Source: Rossellomorea aquimaris (GTDB lineage Bacteria; Bacillota; Bacilli; Bacillales; Bacillaceae_B). From it: a stretch of DNA of 64,000 nt. This document shows, in pieces, positions 42,203 through 51,031 of the stretch. The translations under genes and the position numbers were made by a program. Where the stretch lies: the NCBI RefSeq assembly GCF_020171925.1, contig NZ_JAIVAR010000002.1, forward strand, positions 1-64,000. Reading direction: 5' to 3'. Positions within the stretch are counted from its first letter, which is position 1; each line of letters opens with the position of its first letter. The notes beneath the pieces are model-generated. The model was given only the letters and a program-made list of their open reading frames with translations. It was not told the DNA's origin and made no database searches.

Positions 42203-42510
42203 ACAAAACGAAGAAACTGATGGCAGGCGTCGCAGCATCTGTCATGGCGATATCCGTGACGGGCTGCGGCAATAACCAGGACATCCCGCCGGAGCCGACG
42301 GACACCGACTGCGACGATTGGGATTGGGACGACGACAGCGGTACGTACTACTGTGATGACAGCCGTTCCCCGCACTTCGGCTATTTCTGGTTTGCGGGCA
42401 GGATGTTTAAAAATAAATCCAGCCTGAGGAACTATTCGGGCTACAAATCGTACTCGAAAAGCTATAAATCCGGAATCGGCAGCGGATCGAAAGGCGGATT
42501 CGGTGGTTGA
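42199..42510 (+). CDS. Small lipoprotein with Gly-rich C-terminus (possible ligase substrate)
   Basis: 103 residues. The signal MNKTKKLMAGVAASVMAISV ends in lipobox VTGC (C23). The mature part begins with an acidic stretch with two Cys (DCDDWDWDDDSGTYYC), then an aromatic segment, and ends basic and Gly/Ser-rich with GSGSKGGFGG. It overlaps both neighbours and is part of a tight four-gene operon with an ATP-grasp ligase. A small secreted peptide next to a YjfC-type enzyme could be its substrate or its product carrier; that is inference. Confidence 0.75.
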   Translation: MNKTKKLMAGVAASVMAISVTGCGNNQDIPPEPTDTDCDDWDWDDDSGTYYCDDSRSPHFGYFWFAGRMFKNKSSLRNYSGYKSYSKSYKSGIGSGSKGGFGG

Positions 42511-43765
42511 TATGGCTATTTCCCATCGTGAAAAGCGAAACGCTTTTTATAAAGAGATCCCGGATTTCTGGCATGACCTGTTCGGGATGGAATATGCCCT
42601 TTTGGATGTGAAAAAAGAGAAGCGTGAGGTTGTGACGGCGATCCGAGATGCGTCTGAGAAAGTTTATAACGTATACCGGAAAACGGCCGACCTGCTCCGC
42701 GAGCTCAGTGATGAGTCGCTGCTGGAGCTCGGGTTTCCAGAGGAATCCCTCTCATATCTACGAATTAAATCGATTCCCCAGGAGTGCATCGTCGGCCGGT
42801 TCGATTTTGTCATGGGAATGGATGGCGGTGTGAAACTGTTGGAATTCAATAGTGACACCCCGACGTTCATTAAAGAGCTGTTCCATGTGAACGGGAAAGT
42901 GTGCGAGCACTTTTCGTATGGTGATCCCAATGCGGATCTTGAGGCACAGCTCGGCCTGGAGATTCGGCGTGCCCTGCTTGCTTCTTGGCGGACACTTGGG
43001 CGGGACGGATCACCGAAGATCGTCTTCTCCTCGCACAGTGATCATGAAGAGGATCATTTGACGACTCGGTATCTTCAGTCTTTGGCGGGCGTTCACTCCG
43101 AGTTTGTGAGCCTCGATGAATTGCAGATCCGGAGCGGCCGCGAAGCCGGGGTGTATACACCTTCCGGGGAGCGGATCGATGTGCTGTACCGCCCGACCTA
43201 TCCGATCGAGCATCTGGTCGATGACGCCGATCCCGATACGGGTGAAAGGGTCGGACAAGAATTGATGGAGCTCGTGTTGGAAGGGAAGGTCGCGGTGTTG
43301 AACCCGCCATCCGCCTTCTTGATGCAGTCAAAAGGGGTGCAGGCACTCATCTGGGGATTGCACGAGTCGGGAAGCGAATTTTACTCGGAAGAAGAGCACG
43401 AGTGGATCTCATCCTTCTTTCTACCAACGTACCTGGATCCGGATGTGTTTGAGGAAACCGGTACGACCTACGTGCAGAAGCCCGCGTTCGGACGGGAAGG
43501 CGATACGGTCAAAATCATCGAAGCCTCAGGCAGGGTCGTGCTGGAGGATCCAAAGGAAACATATAAAGAATCATTGCCGGTTTATCAACAATATATCGAA
43601 CTGCCCCGACACGGCATCCGCACAGATGAGGGTGTCGTCGAGGCAAGCCTGATGGCCGGCAGTTTCGTCATAAACGGGGTCGCAGGTGCGGTCGGCTATC
43701 GTGCCGGCAATGCCATCACCGACAACGAATCATACTTCCTCCCGATCGGTGTGGAGGAAGACTAA
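42503..43765 (+). CDS. Glutathionylspermidine synthase-like ATP-grasp ligase (YjfC type)
   Basis: 420 residues, the size of YjfC without the amidase half of E. coli Gsp. It has the family motifs LLEFNSDTPTF, VLYRPTYPIEHL and YVQKPAFGREGDTVKI (ATP-grasp lysine and glycine-rich loop). Such enzymes form amide bonds, classically between glutathione and spermidine; in this subfamily the substrates are not known. The GTG start at 42503 follows AAAGGCGG; the ATG at 42512 is possible. It overlaps the lipoprotein gene and is followed by a DUF350 membrane protein, a neighbourhood also found in proteobacterial yjf clusters. Confidence 0.88.
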   Translation: MVDMAISHREKRNAFYKEIPDFWHDLFGMEYALLDVKKEKREVVTAIRDASEKVYNVYRKTADLLRELSDESLLELGFPEESLSYLRIKSIPQECIVGRFDFVMGMDGGVKLLEFNSDTPTFIKELFHVNGKVCEHFSYGDPNADLEAQLGLEIRRALLASWRTLGRDGSPKIVFSSHSDHEEDHLTTRYLQSLAGVHSEFVSLDELQIRSGREAGVYTPSGERIDVLYRPTYPIEHLVDDADPDTGERVGQELMELVLEGKVAVLNPPSAFLMQSKGVQALIWGLHESGSEFYSEEEHEWISSFFLPTYLDPDVFEETGTTYVQKPAFGREGDTVKIIEASGRVVLEDPKETYKESLPVYQQYIELPRHGIRTDEGVVEASLMAGSFVINGVAGAVGYRAGNAITDNESYFLPIGVEED

Positions 43766-43780
43766 AAAGGAGAGAAATCC

Positions 43781-44194
43781 ATGCAAATCATAACAAGTGA
43801 AGCACTTATCAGTTTTCTTGCACATGTCGGCACCGGTCTCGGCCTCATGCTCCTCGGTGTCATCGTATTCGCCTTTACCACCAAATTTTCTGAGGCCACC
43901 CTCATCCGCGAAGGGAATATCGCCGTCGCGCTGAAACTGTGGGGAAAAGCGATCGGTTTGGCCATCGTCATCTACACCGTCTGGGCGAACAGCGTCAACT
44001 TGCTGGACGCCTTCGTATGGGGGCTGATCGGGATCGCCACCCAGGTCATCGCCTATTGGATCATCGAATACGTATTGACGCCGAAGGTCAGCTTGGCGAA
44101 GAAAGTGGAAGAAGGCAACGTCGCGATCGGATTCAGCTTGTTTTCGGTATCGATTGTGGTTGGGTTGATTGTGGCGGCTAGTTTGACGTATTAG
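43781..44194 (+). CDS. DUF350 membrane protein (YjfL-like)
   Basis: 137 residues with four hydrophobic segments (LAHVGTGLGLMLLGVIVFAF, LWGKAIGLAIVIYTVWA, AFVWGLIGIATQVIAYWIIEY, GFSLFSVSIVVGLIVAA). It has the duplicated GNIAVAL / GNVAIGF motif of DUF350. It lies 15 bp after the ligase with AAAGGAG upstream. DUF350 proteins commonly accompany YjfC ligases and may present or move the ligated product at the membrane; function unproven. Confidence 0.87.
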   Translation: MQIITSEALISFLAHVGTGLGLMLLGVIVFAFTTKFSEATLIREGNIAVALKLWGKAIGLAIVIYTVWANSVNLLDAFVWGLIGIATQVIAYWIIEYVLTPKVSLAKKVEEGNVAIGFSLFSVSIVVGLIVAASLTY

Positions 44195-44205
44195 TTTTGG
44201 GATGG

Positions 44206-44238
44206 ACCGCAGCCGGGGTGGTGGGCTGTGGTTTTTTT
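44206..44238 (+). terminator. Terminator of the YjfC-type operon
   Basis: CCGCAGCC / GGCTGTGG pairs and is followed by T7. Confidence 0.8.
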
Positions 44239-44239
44239 G

Positions 44240-44530
44240 TTGGTGTGGTGCTGGATCTTGCCTGTATGGGGGATAGGTCTGGCTTAGATTGGGGCGGTGA
44301 ACGATGATGGTAGGGTTTTTGCGATACGCCGGCAGGTATTAAAAGCGACAAATTAAAGGTTTTGATAATAAAGTCGTTTTTTTGATAATAAGTGGTTAGA
44401 ATTAATAAATTTACTTCCTTTTTGATAATACATTTACTCTAGGAATTTTTTTCGATAATAAAAGTGCGATTTTCGATAATAAACCTTTTAAAATCGATAA
44501 TAAATACTTCATTATCGATAATAAAAATAC
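44240..44530 (+). repeat. Phased TTTTGATAATAAA array 4 with G-rich leader
   Basis: GATAAT cores lie at 44364, 44384, 44424, 44454, 44475, 44496 and 44516. Steps are 20, then a gap of 40 with a decayed unit at about 44404, then 30, 21, 21 and 20. The last four have C for the base before GATAAT (TTCGATAATAAA). The preceding 110 bases are strongly G-rich (GGTGTGGTGCTGG, GGGGGATAGG, TTGGGGCGGTG). The 495-bp gap holds no gene. Confidence 0.85.
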
Positions 44531-44689
44531 TATTAGAAGGTTCTAGAAGTAAATTATCTCTATTCTGAACTAAAATTAATGCAAATCTTCTTTGAAATCT
44601 ACCTTTCATTAGCAAAATAGAAGAAAAAGCAGGATTTTTTCAAAAAAAGTCGAATAAAAACATAGAAAAATCATGATTGGAGTGATGGA

Positions 44690-45655
44690 ATGATTCTCAA
44701 AGAAAGACAAGTCCCTGAAATCATCTTAAAGCTGCAGGCGATCCTTGAACGATTGCCCATACAACATGAAAAAATAATTCTCTTAAAAAATGACCTTTCA
44801 AAATTTCAAGCCGGCTTCAATGGAGAAAAGTCAATCGACTTTTATTTACAACCCCTCTTAACCCAAGATTTCCTCATCCTTCACGATATAAGAATCCCTA
44901 TTAACAATCAGTTTTTCCAAATTGATACCCTAATCCTCACTAAAAAATATATTCTCATTCTAGAAATAAAGAATTTGGCAGGCACCATCAATTTTGATGG
45001 TGAGTTTAACCAAGCAGTTCAAACAAAGAACGGGAAGCAGAAAGCATTTCCCGATCCTTTATATCAATTGAATCGTCAGGAAACAATGCTGCGAAAATGG
45101 TTGGATTCAAATCAGCTGCCGATACTTCCCATTCACGGTTTAGTCGTTATGAGTAATGTTAATGCGGTAATAAGGGCAAATCATGAGCACTTTAGCCAAA
45201 AGGTTATTCGTCCAACAAGTCTTTCCAAAAAAATCAAGGAACTTGAAGATTACTATATCCAAGCCACTGAAGTTCAGGAAAAACAATTGAAAAAAATAAC
45301 TAAGCGACTACTAAGGATGCATACTCCTTTAAAGCAATCCATACTTGACTCATATGGTATTGCAAAGGAAGAGATCATAATGGGTGTGTGCTGTGAAAGA
45401 TGTCATAAGTATGCACTTAAAAGAAGACATGGGCGATGGAAATGTAATGGTTGTAGTTGGGTTTCCAAGGATGCGCACAAGAGTGCTATGAACGATTATT
45501 GCTTGTTGTTTGGAGAAAAAATAACAAGCAAAGAGCTTCAAGCCTTTTTAAAAATTGATTCCCCATCTTTGGCCACAAGACTATTTAGAGATCTAAAAGT
45601 CCAAAGGGAAGGAGATAAAAAAAGCACCATCTACACTTTGGAATATCCTCAATAA
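44690..45655 (+). CDS. NERD-domain nuclease-related protein with zinc ribbon
   Basis: 321 residues. The N-terminal NERD domain has the PD-(D/E)XK-like core: G42-x2-GE, D79 in QID, and E92-I-K94 in LEIKNL. A C-terminal CxxC...CxxC zinc ribbon follows (about 233-255, CCERCHKYA and CNGCSW), then a winged-helix-like end. Function is unknown; NERD proteins are linked to DNA processing and defence. Base composition is more AT-rich than the neighbouring operon, and it follows a repeat array, so transfer is plausible. The GGAGTG site precedes the ATG. Confidence 0.88.
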   Translation: MILKERQVPEIILKLQAILERLPIQHEKIILLKNDLSKFQAGFNGEKSIDFYLQPLLTQDFLILHDIRIPINNQFFQIDTLILTKKYILILEIKNLAGTINFDGEFNQAVQTKNGKQKAFPDPLYQLNRQETMLRKWLDSNQLPILPIHGLVVMSNVNAVIRANHEHFSQKVIRPTSLSKKIKELEDYYIQATEVQEKQLKKITKRLLRMHTPLKQSILDSYGIAKEEIIMGVCCERCHKYALKRRHGRWKCNGCSWVSKDAHKSAMNDYCLLFGEKITSKELQAFLKIDSPSLATRLFRDLKVQREGDKKSTIYTLEYPQ

Positions 45656-45659
45656 CAAA

Positions 45660-45704
45660 GACGTGGAAACAGTACCTTTTAAAGGCTGTTTCCGCGTCTT
45701 TATC
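45660..45704 (+). terminator. Terminator after the NERD gene
   Basis: GACGTGGAAACAG and CTGTTTCCGCGTC pair (one mismatch) around a short loop; the T-run is short (CTTTAT). Confidence 0.7.
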
Positions 45705-45858
45705 CCCCACAAAATAATTTTCAACAAAATTCTACAAAAATCTATTGCCCCTTTCGCTCATACGTGATAATATTAATTTCGTTGTCACGAAAGCCATCGC
45801 GAAACTTTCGTGTTGATATAGATTTTGGAGCCATTAAGTTGGTCACAAAAAAGGTTTT

Positions 45859-45934
45859 GAGCCATTAGCTCAGTTGGTAGAGCATCTGACTTTTAATCAG
45901 AGGGTCGAAGGTTCGAGTCCTTCATGGCTCACCA
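45859..45934 (+). tRNA. tRNA-Lys (TTT)
   Basis: A full cloverleaf of 76 nt: acceptor GAGCCAT / ATGGCTC, anticodon loop CTTTTAA with TTT, T-loop GTTCGAGTC, and CCA encoded. It is the first of four tRNAs in the order Lys-Glu-Asp-Phe, the same as the trnY cluster near walR in B. subtilis. Confidence 0.97.
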
Positions 45935-45943
45935 TTTTTACAT

Positions 45944-46015
45944 GGCCCGTTGGTCAAGCGGTTAAGACACCGCCCTTTCACGGCGGTAACACGGGTTCGA
46001 ATCCCGTACGGGTCA
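45944..46015 (+). tRNA. tRNA-Glu (TTC)
   Basis: 72 nt, acceptor GGCCCGT / ACGGGTC, anticodon TTC in CTTTCAC, T-loop GTTCGAATC. CCA is not encoded and must be added after transcription. Confidence 0.96.
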
Positions 46016-46067
46016 TATCTTCTTTTATAAGAATGATAGTTTGTATATTGGTGTTTTAAAAAAAATA

Positions 46068-46112
46068 TTTTGCTAACGCAAATTAATGACAGTTATTTTG
46101 CTAGCGCAAAAA
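46068..46112 (+). repeat. Twin small hairpins between tRNA-Glu and tRNA-Asp
   Basis: TTTTGCTAACGCAAA (46068) and TTTTGCTAGCGCAAAA (46097) each form a 5-6 bp stem with a four-base loop and are near-duplicates of each other. They may be processing signals or simply a duplication. Confidence 0.5.
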
Positions 46113-46117
46113 ACTTT

Positions 46118-46194
46118 GGTCCGGTAGTTCAGTTGGTTAGAATGCCTGCCTGTCACGCAGGAGGTCGCGGGTTCGAGTCCCGTCCGGACCGCCA
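46118..46194 (+). tRNA. tRNA-Asp (GTC)
   Basis: 77 nt, acceptor GGTCCGG / CCGGACC, anticodon GTC in CTGTCAC, T-loop GTTCGAGTC, CCA encoded. Confidence 0.97.
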
Positions 46195-46268
46195 TTTTAT
46201 TTTTGGCATGATGAATCATCCATTCCAGCGATTTCGATCGCATAGCGGGTGATCCTGATTCTATATAC

Positions 46269-46341
46269 GGCTCAGTAGCTCAGTTGGTAGAGCAATGGAC
46301 TGAAAATCCATGTGTCGGCGGTTCGATTCCGTCCTGAGCCA
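46269..46341 (+). tRNA. tRNA-Phe (GAA)
   Basis: 73 nt, acceptor GGCTCAG / CTGAGCC, anticodon GAA in CTGAAAA, T-loop GTTCGATTC. CCA is not encoded. Confidence 0.96.
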
Positions 46342-46347
46342 TCTTAC

Positions 46348-46388
46348 AAAAAGTACTGCGATGACTTTGACTCTCGTAGTACTTTTTT
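46348..46388 (+). terminator. Terminator of the tRNA cluster
   Basis: AAGTACTGCGA / TCGTAGTACTT pairs with one mismatch and is followed by T6. Confidence 0.8.
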
Positions 46389-46696
46389 ATTATGTGTTTG
46401 TAACATGATTGTTACATTAATCTCCAAATTTCCACTTTTTCCTTACATAAGAACATTTCTCCTCTATACCATTTTTCCTAGGTTTCACGGGCTTTCCAGG
46501 TGAAAAATCATCTGAATGACTCATTGAATTGTCAGTTTATTATACAGTTTTGTTACAATCCTAATACTTTTACCCGTATTTCGTCGAATTATGGTAAATT
46601 AGTAAAGTACAAATTTACAAGAATATTTACTAAAATTAGGCATAATGAACGACCAACACAGTGATTTTTGCTTTTTAGTTTACAGGAGGCAAGACA

Positions 46697-48163
46697 ATGA
46701 AGTTTGGAGAACGATTATTACCGAAATTAGAGAAATATACAAAGCGCCCGTCGCAGTTTATGAAGAAGGTTGCGATTACGACGCTAGCACTATCAACATT
46801 GACATTTTCATCTGTTGCGGCGGATGATTCAGATAATAAAGGACTGCAAACTATTTATCATGTCTACATAAATAGTCATTATGTAGGGGCAGTGACCGAT
46901 CAGGATCAAGTGAAGGATATGCTTGAGAAGAGGCTTAAGAATGCCCAAGAAGATCATAAAGAGTATGAGATGACGTGGAATAACGATATCACGTACATTC
47001 CGGAGAATGTATTCTCTGCAAAGATAAATAACCGGGAAGTCTTGAACAATGTTTCTAAGTCCATGGCTGTCGAAGCGGATGCGTATGCATTGTTCGTCGA
47101 CGATAAGCCGGTTGCTTATGTAAAGGACAAAGAAGAAGCTGAAAAAGCTTTAAAAAAGGTCAAGCTGAACTATGTGTCGGAAGACGAGCTGAACGAATTA
47201 GAAGCGCGTAAATCTGACGCTGATTCTACTTTACCCGCTTTAAAGGAAAACGAAACACGTCTATTGGATGTTTCTTTTGAAGAAAACGTCAAAACAGAAG
47301 AAGCCCAGGTAGATCCTAAGGAAATCTTATCTGCTGATGAAGCGGTCAAGCTACTTCTTAAAGGAAGCCTTGAAGAGAAGAAGTATAAGGTCGAAGAAGG
47401 CGATGTCCTTGGTTCGATCGCACAGGATCATAAATTGACGACTGCCGAGCTTCTGAAGCTGAACCCAGAGCTGGACGAAGAGGGCGCTTTGAAGATCGGT
47501 TCTGAACTGAATGTGACGGTAAATAAGCCGTATGTTCATACAATCGTGAAGAAGGAAGTCAATAAGATTGAAAAAGTGGCTTATGATAAAGAAGTGATTG
47601 AAGATTCTTCTATGAATAAGGGCGATACGAAAGTAAAGCAGGAGGGTGTCGACGGCGAGAAGTCCGTTACGTTCACGGCAACGGAAGTGAACGGTTCCCA
47701 AACCGAGAAGGATATCAAGGAAGAAAAAGAACTGAAGAAACCTGTTAAGTATATCGTCATTAAAGGGACGAAAGAAACTCCATCAAGGGGATCCGGCAGC
47801 TTTGCATGGCCGACGAACGGAGGATATATTTCCTCGAAGCAAGGTCAGCGCTGGGGTAAGATGCACAAAGGGATCGATATCGCCCGTCCGAGCAACAAGA
47901 CGATCAAATCCGTTGATAACGGTGTGGTCGTATCGGCTGGCTGGGACGATGGCGGCTACGGAAATAAAGTCGTGATCGACCATCAAAACGGATACAAGAC
48001 GATTTATGCCCACCTTAGTTCCATTTCCGTATCGGCCGGACAGACCATCGGCCGTGGGGAGAAAATCGGGATCATGGGCTCTACCGGAGAATCGACGGGA
48101 GTTCATCTTCACATTGAAGTTTATAAAAATGGATCTCTGATCAATCCATTGGATGTTTTATAA
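46697..48163 (+). CDS. Secreted M23 peptidase with LysM and G5 domains
   Basis: 488 residues. A long signal region (MKFGERLLPKLEKYTKRPSQ then a hydrophobic stretch ending FSSVAADD) leads to a spacer domain, a LysM domain (about 229-273), a G5 domain (about 279-357) and an M23 metallopeptidase domain. The zinc ligands are H390 and D394 (HKGID) and H472 in HLH, with H439 nearby, so the enzyme should be active. It probably cuts peptidoglycan cross-bridges. GGAGG precedes the ATG. It lies just before walR, the regulator of wall hydrolases, and may be a target of WalR; that is inference. Confidence 0.92.
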   Translation: MKFGERLLPKLEKYTKRPSQFMKKVAITTLALSTLTFSSVAADDSDNKGLQTIYHVYINSHYVGAVTDQDQVKDMLEKRLKNAQEDHKEYEMTWNNDITYIPENVFSAKINNREVLNNVSKSMAVEADAYALFVDDKPVAYVKDKEEAEKALKKVKLNYVSEDELNELEARKSDADSTLPALKENETRLLDVSFEENVKTEEAQVDPKEILSADEAVKLLLKGSLEEKKYKVEEGDVLGSIAQDHKLTTAELLKLNPELDEEGALKIGSELNVTVNKPYVHTIVKKEVNKIEKVAYDKEVIEDSSMNKGDTKVKQEGVDGEKSVTFTATEVNGSQTEKDIKEEKELKKPVKYIVIKGTKETPSRGSGSFAWPTNGGYISSKQGQRWGKMHKGIDIARPSNKTIKSVDNGVVVSAGWDDGGYGNKVVIDHQNGYKTIYAHLSSISVSAGQTIGRGEKIGIMGSTGESTGVHLHIEVYKNGSLINPLDVL

Positions 48164-48182
48164 TAAAGTAAGAACGCACGAT

Positions 48183-48218
48183 AAAGGACTGACACCCATT
48201 TTGCTGTCAGTCCTTTTG
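48183..48218 (+). terminator. Terminator after the M23 peptidase
   Basis: AAAGGACTGACA / TGTCAGTCCTTTT forms a perfect stem with a short T tail. Confidence 0.85.
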
Positions 48219-48484
48219 TTGTATGTTGGTTTTCATTCGTAAAAAGGGATGAACTATGGTAAACAAGAAGGAGTACTTTGTTTATTCGTTTCTGGGGGCA
48301 ACGGCGTGAACCGGTTACTCTTCACAACACCGGAGGAATCGTTGAATGAAGTTTCTTGTAAAATCAAGCAATCCTAGAGTAAAAGATGAATTAAAGCGCA
48401 GAAAGTGATAAATTTAAAGGAAGAATCCTATACTAAGCAAAATACTTCAAGACCGAATTTAATTGTCAAAGGAGATCAATTGAT

Positions 48485-49195
48485 ATGGATAAAAAGATTC
48501 TAGTTGTTGATGATGAAAAGCCGATTGCGGATATTCTGCAGTTTAATTTGAAGAAGGAAGGCTATGAGGTTCATTGCGCATATGATGGAGATGAAGCGGT
48601 GAAGATGGCGGAGGAAGTGAAGCCGGATCTAGTGCTTCTTGATATCATGCTTCCGAATCGTGACGGCATGGAAGTGTGCCGGGAGATCCGTAAGAAGTAT
48701 GAGATGCCGATCATCATGCTGACGGCAAAAGACTCTGAGATTGATAAGGTGCTCGGGCTTGAGCTTGGTGCCGATGATTATGTGACGAAACCGTTCTCTA
48801 CGCGTGAATTGATTGCACGGGTGAAGGCGAACCTGAGACGTCATCAGGCGATTGCTTCCCAGGCGAACGAAGAGGATGAGAACAATGAGATCACGATTGG
48901 TTCATTGACGATTCATCCGGATGCCTATGTTGTGTCGAAGCGTGGGGAAACGATTGAATTGACTCATCGTGAGTTCGAGCTTCTTCATTATTTGGCGAAG
49001 CATATTGGACAAGTCATGACCCGTGAACACCTGCTTCAGACGGTGTGGGGATATGATTATTATGGGGATGTCCGTACGGTGGACGTGACCGTCAGACGTC
49101 TTCGTGAAAAAATTGAAGATAATCCCAGCCACCCTACTTGGATCGTAACTCGTAGAGGAGTCGGTTATTACTTGCGAAATCCTGAACAGGAGTAA
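48485..49195 (+). CDS. walR: Response regulator WalR (YycF)
   Basis: 236 residues of the OmpR class. The receiver has the acidic pocket VVDDE, phosphoacceptor D53 in LLDIMLP, and K102 in TKPFS. A winged-helix DNA-binding domain follows ([38 protein letters not shown]). It controls cell wall metabolism and is essential in Bacilli. It begins the walRKHIJ operon and lies 6 bp before walK. Confidence 0.97.
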   Translation: MDKKILVVDDEKPIADILQFNLKKEGYEVHCAYDGDEAVKMAEEVKPDLVLLDIMLPNRDGMEVCREIRKKYEMPIIMLTAKDSEIDKVLGLELGADDYVTKPFSTRELIARVKANLRRHQAIASQANEEDENNEITIGSLTIHPDAYVVSKRGETIELTHREFELLHYLAKHIGQVMTREHLLQTVWGYDYYGDVRTVDVTVRRLREKIEDNPSHPTWIVTRRGVGYYLRNPEQE

Positions 49196-49201
49196 GGTTG
49201 A

Positions 49202-51031
49202 ATGAAGAAAGTCGGTATAACGCGTTCGATCCACCTGAAGTTCGTTATGATTTATGTGCTCCTGATCCTCCTGGCGATGCAGATCATCGGGGTCTATTTT
49301 GTCAGGGAACTGGAGCATAAGCTGGTCGATAACTTCCAGACCAGCATCAAGAGCAGAGTGGATCTACTTGAATATTCGGTCCGGGAAGAGATGATCAAGG
49401 AACGGGCCGAGGGGGATCCAACGAAAGAACATGAAATTAAGAATCTATTGGAAGACAGTGATAACAGTCCTTCAGACATCTCTGAAATCCGCGTCGTCGA
49501 TGATAAGAGCAAGGTCATCGGGACGTCCGACGATAACAATCAAGGCATTGTCGGGAGGCCCACGAATGAAATCCTCGTCAAGCGGGTGCTCGTAGGGGGC
49601 GGCCCGTATGACGATATCTTCATCGATAAACAAAGCGGAGATCGCGTCTGGGTACTGGCGTCGCCGATTGAGAAGAACAAGGAAATCATCGGTGCGATCT
49701 TCCTCGTTGCCAAAATTGAGAACGTCTACAATCAGATGAATGAAATCAATAAGATCTTTACGAATGGAACGTTGATCGCCCTTGCCATCACAGCGATACT
49801 GGGTGTGCTATTGGCACAGACGATCACAAGGCCGATTTCCGATATGAGGAAGCAGGCGCTTGCAATGGCGAAAGGGAATTTCTCTCGTAAAGTTAAAGTC
49901 TATGGCTATGATGAAATCGGGCAGCTGGCGATGACCTTCAATAACCTGACGAAGCGGCTACAGGAAGCACAGGCAACGACCGAAGGCGAAAGAAGGAAGC
50001 TTTCATCCGTCCTTTCCTATATGACGGATGGAGTCATCGCGACCGATCGAAAGGGGCGCGTGATCCTGATCAATGATCCGGCGGTGAACATGCTGAATGT
50101 TTCACGTGAAACAGTGCTCTCCCAGCCAATCGTTTCGCTGCTTGGACTTGATGAAGGATATACATTTGAAGACCTCTCCAATGAGCAGGACTCGATTATT
50201 TTAGACTACAGCACGAATGAGAAGCCGTATATTTTAAGGGCGAATTTCTCGATCATCCAAAAGGAAACCGGCTTTGTGAACGGGTTGATCACGGTCCTGC
50301 ATGATATTACCGAGCAGGAAAAAATCGACCTTGAACGCCGTGAATTCGTTGCGAATGTATCACATGAGCTAAGGACCCCATTGACGACGATGCGCAGTTA
50401 CTTAGAGGCGCTGGCAGAAGGTGCCTGGCAGGATGAAACGATCGCCCCACAATTCCTGAATGTCACGCAAAATGAAACGGAGCGGATGATCCGCCTCGTC
50501 AATGATCTTCTGCAGTTATCGAAAATGGATAGCAAGGATTACCGATTCAATACGGATTGGATCGATTTCGTCCTTCTGTTCCACGGGATCATCGATCGTT
50601 TTGAAATGACGAAGAACGTCAATGTCACGTTCGAGCGTCATCTTCCTGATGAAGCGATGTTCGTTGAAATCGATCAGGATAAGATCACACAAGTACTCGA
50701 TAACATCATTTCGAATGCATTGAAGTACTCACCCGAGGGCGGTACGATCACGTTTGATGTAAAAGAGAACAATGGGTTCATCGAAATCAGCGTGTCCGAC
50801 CAGGGACTCGGGATTCCGAAAGAAAACTTGGAAAAGATTTTCGAACGCTTTTACCGCGTCGACAAGGCGCGTTCCAGACAGATGGGCGGTACAGGGCTAG
50901 GCCTTGCGATCGCGAAGGAAATGATATCAGCACACGGTGGTGAAATATGGGCAACAAGTGAAGAAGGCAAAGGCACCACGATCACCTTCACGCTCCCATA
51001 TGATCCCGCGCAAGAGGATGATTGGTCATGA
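49202..51031 (+). CDS. walK: Sensor histidine kinase WalK (YycG)
   Basis: 609 residues. Two membrane segments (about 12-32 and 183-203) flank an extracytoplasmic PDC-like domain. HAMP, PAS (about 262-325), the HisKA box with H388 in VSHELRTPL, and the catalytic domain with NALKYS, DQGLGI and GGTGLGLAI follow. It senses wall state and phosphorylates WalR. A perfect parS lies inside the gene (50098). It overlaps walH by the ATGA. Confidence 0.97.
   Translation: MKKVGITRSIHLKFVMIYVLLILLAMQIIGVYFVRELEHKLVDNFQTSIKSRVDLLEYSVREEMIKERAEGDPTKEHEIKNLLEDSDNSPSDISEIRVVDDKSKVIGTSDDNNQGIVGRPTNEILVKRVLVGGGPYDDIFIDKQSGDRVWVLASPIEKNKEIIGAIFLVAKIENVYNQMNEINKIFTNGTLIALAITAILGVLLAQTITRPISDMRKQALAMAKGNFSRKVKVYGYDEIGQLAMTFNNLTKRLQEAQATTEGERRKLSSVLSYMTDGVIATDRKGRVILINDPAVNMLNVSRETVLSQPIVSLLGLDEGYTFEDLSNEQDSIILDYSTNEKPYILRANFSIIQKETGFVNGLITVLHDITEQEKIDLERREFVANVSHELRTPLTTMRSYLEALAEGAWQDETIAPQFLNVTQNETERMIRLVNDLLQLSKMDSKDYRFNTDWIDFVLLFHGIIDRFEMTKNVNVTFERHLPDEAMFVEIDQDKITQVLDNIISNALKYSPEGGTITFDVKENNGFIEISVSDQGLGIPKENLEKIFERFYRVDKARSRQMGGTGLGLAIAKEMISAHGGEIWATSEEGKGTTITFTLPYDPAQEDDWS
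50098..50113. other. parS site inside walK
   Basis: TGTTTCACGTGAAACA, a perfect 16-bp palindrome identical to the site inside spo0J 27 kb away. It encodes NVSRET between the PAS region strands. A second loading site for Spo0J and SMC on this arm. Confidence 0.95.
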
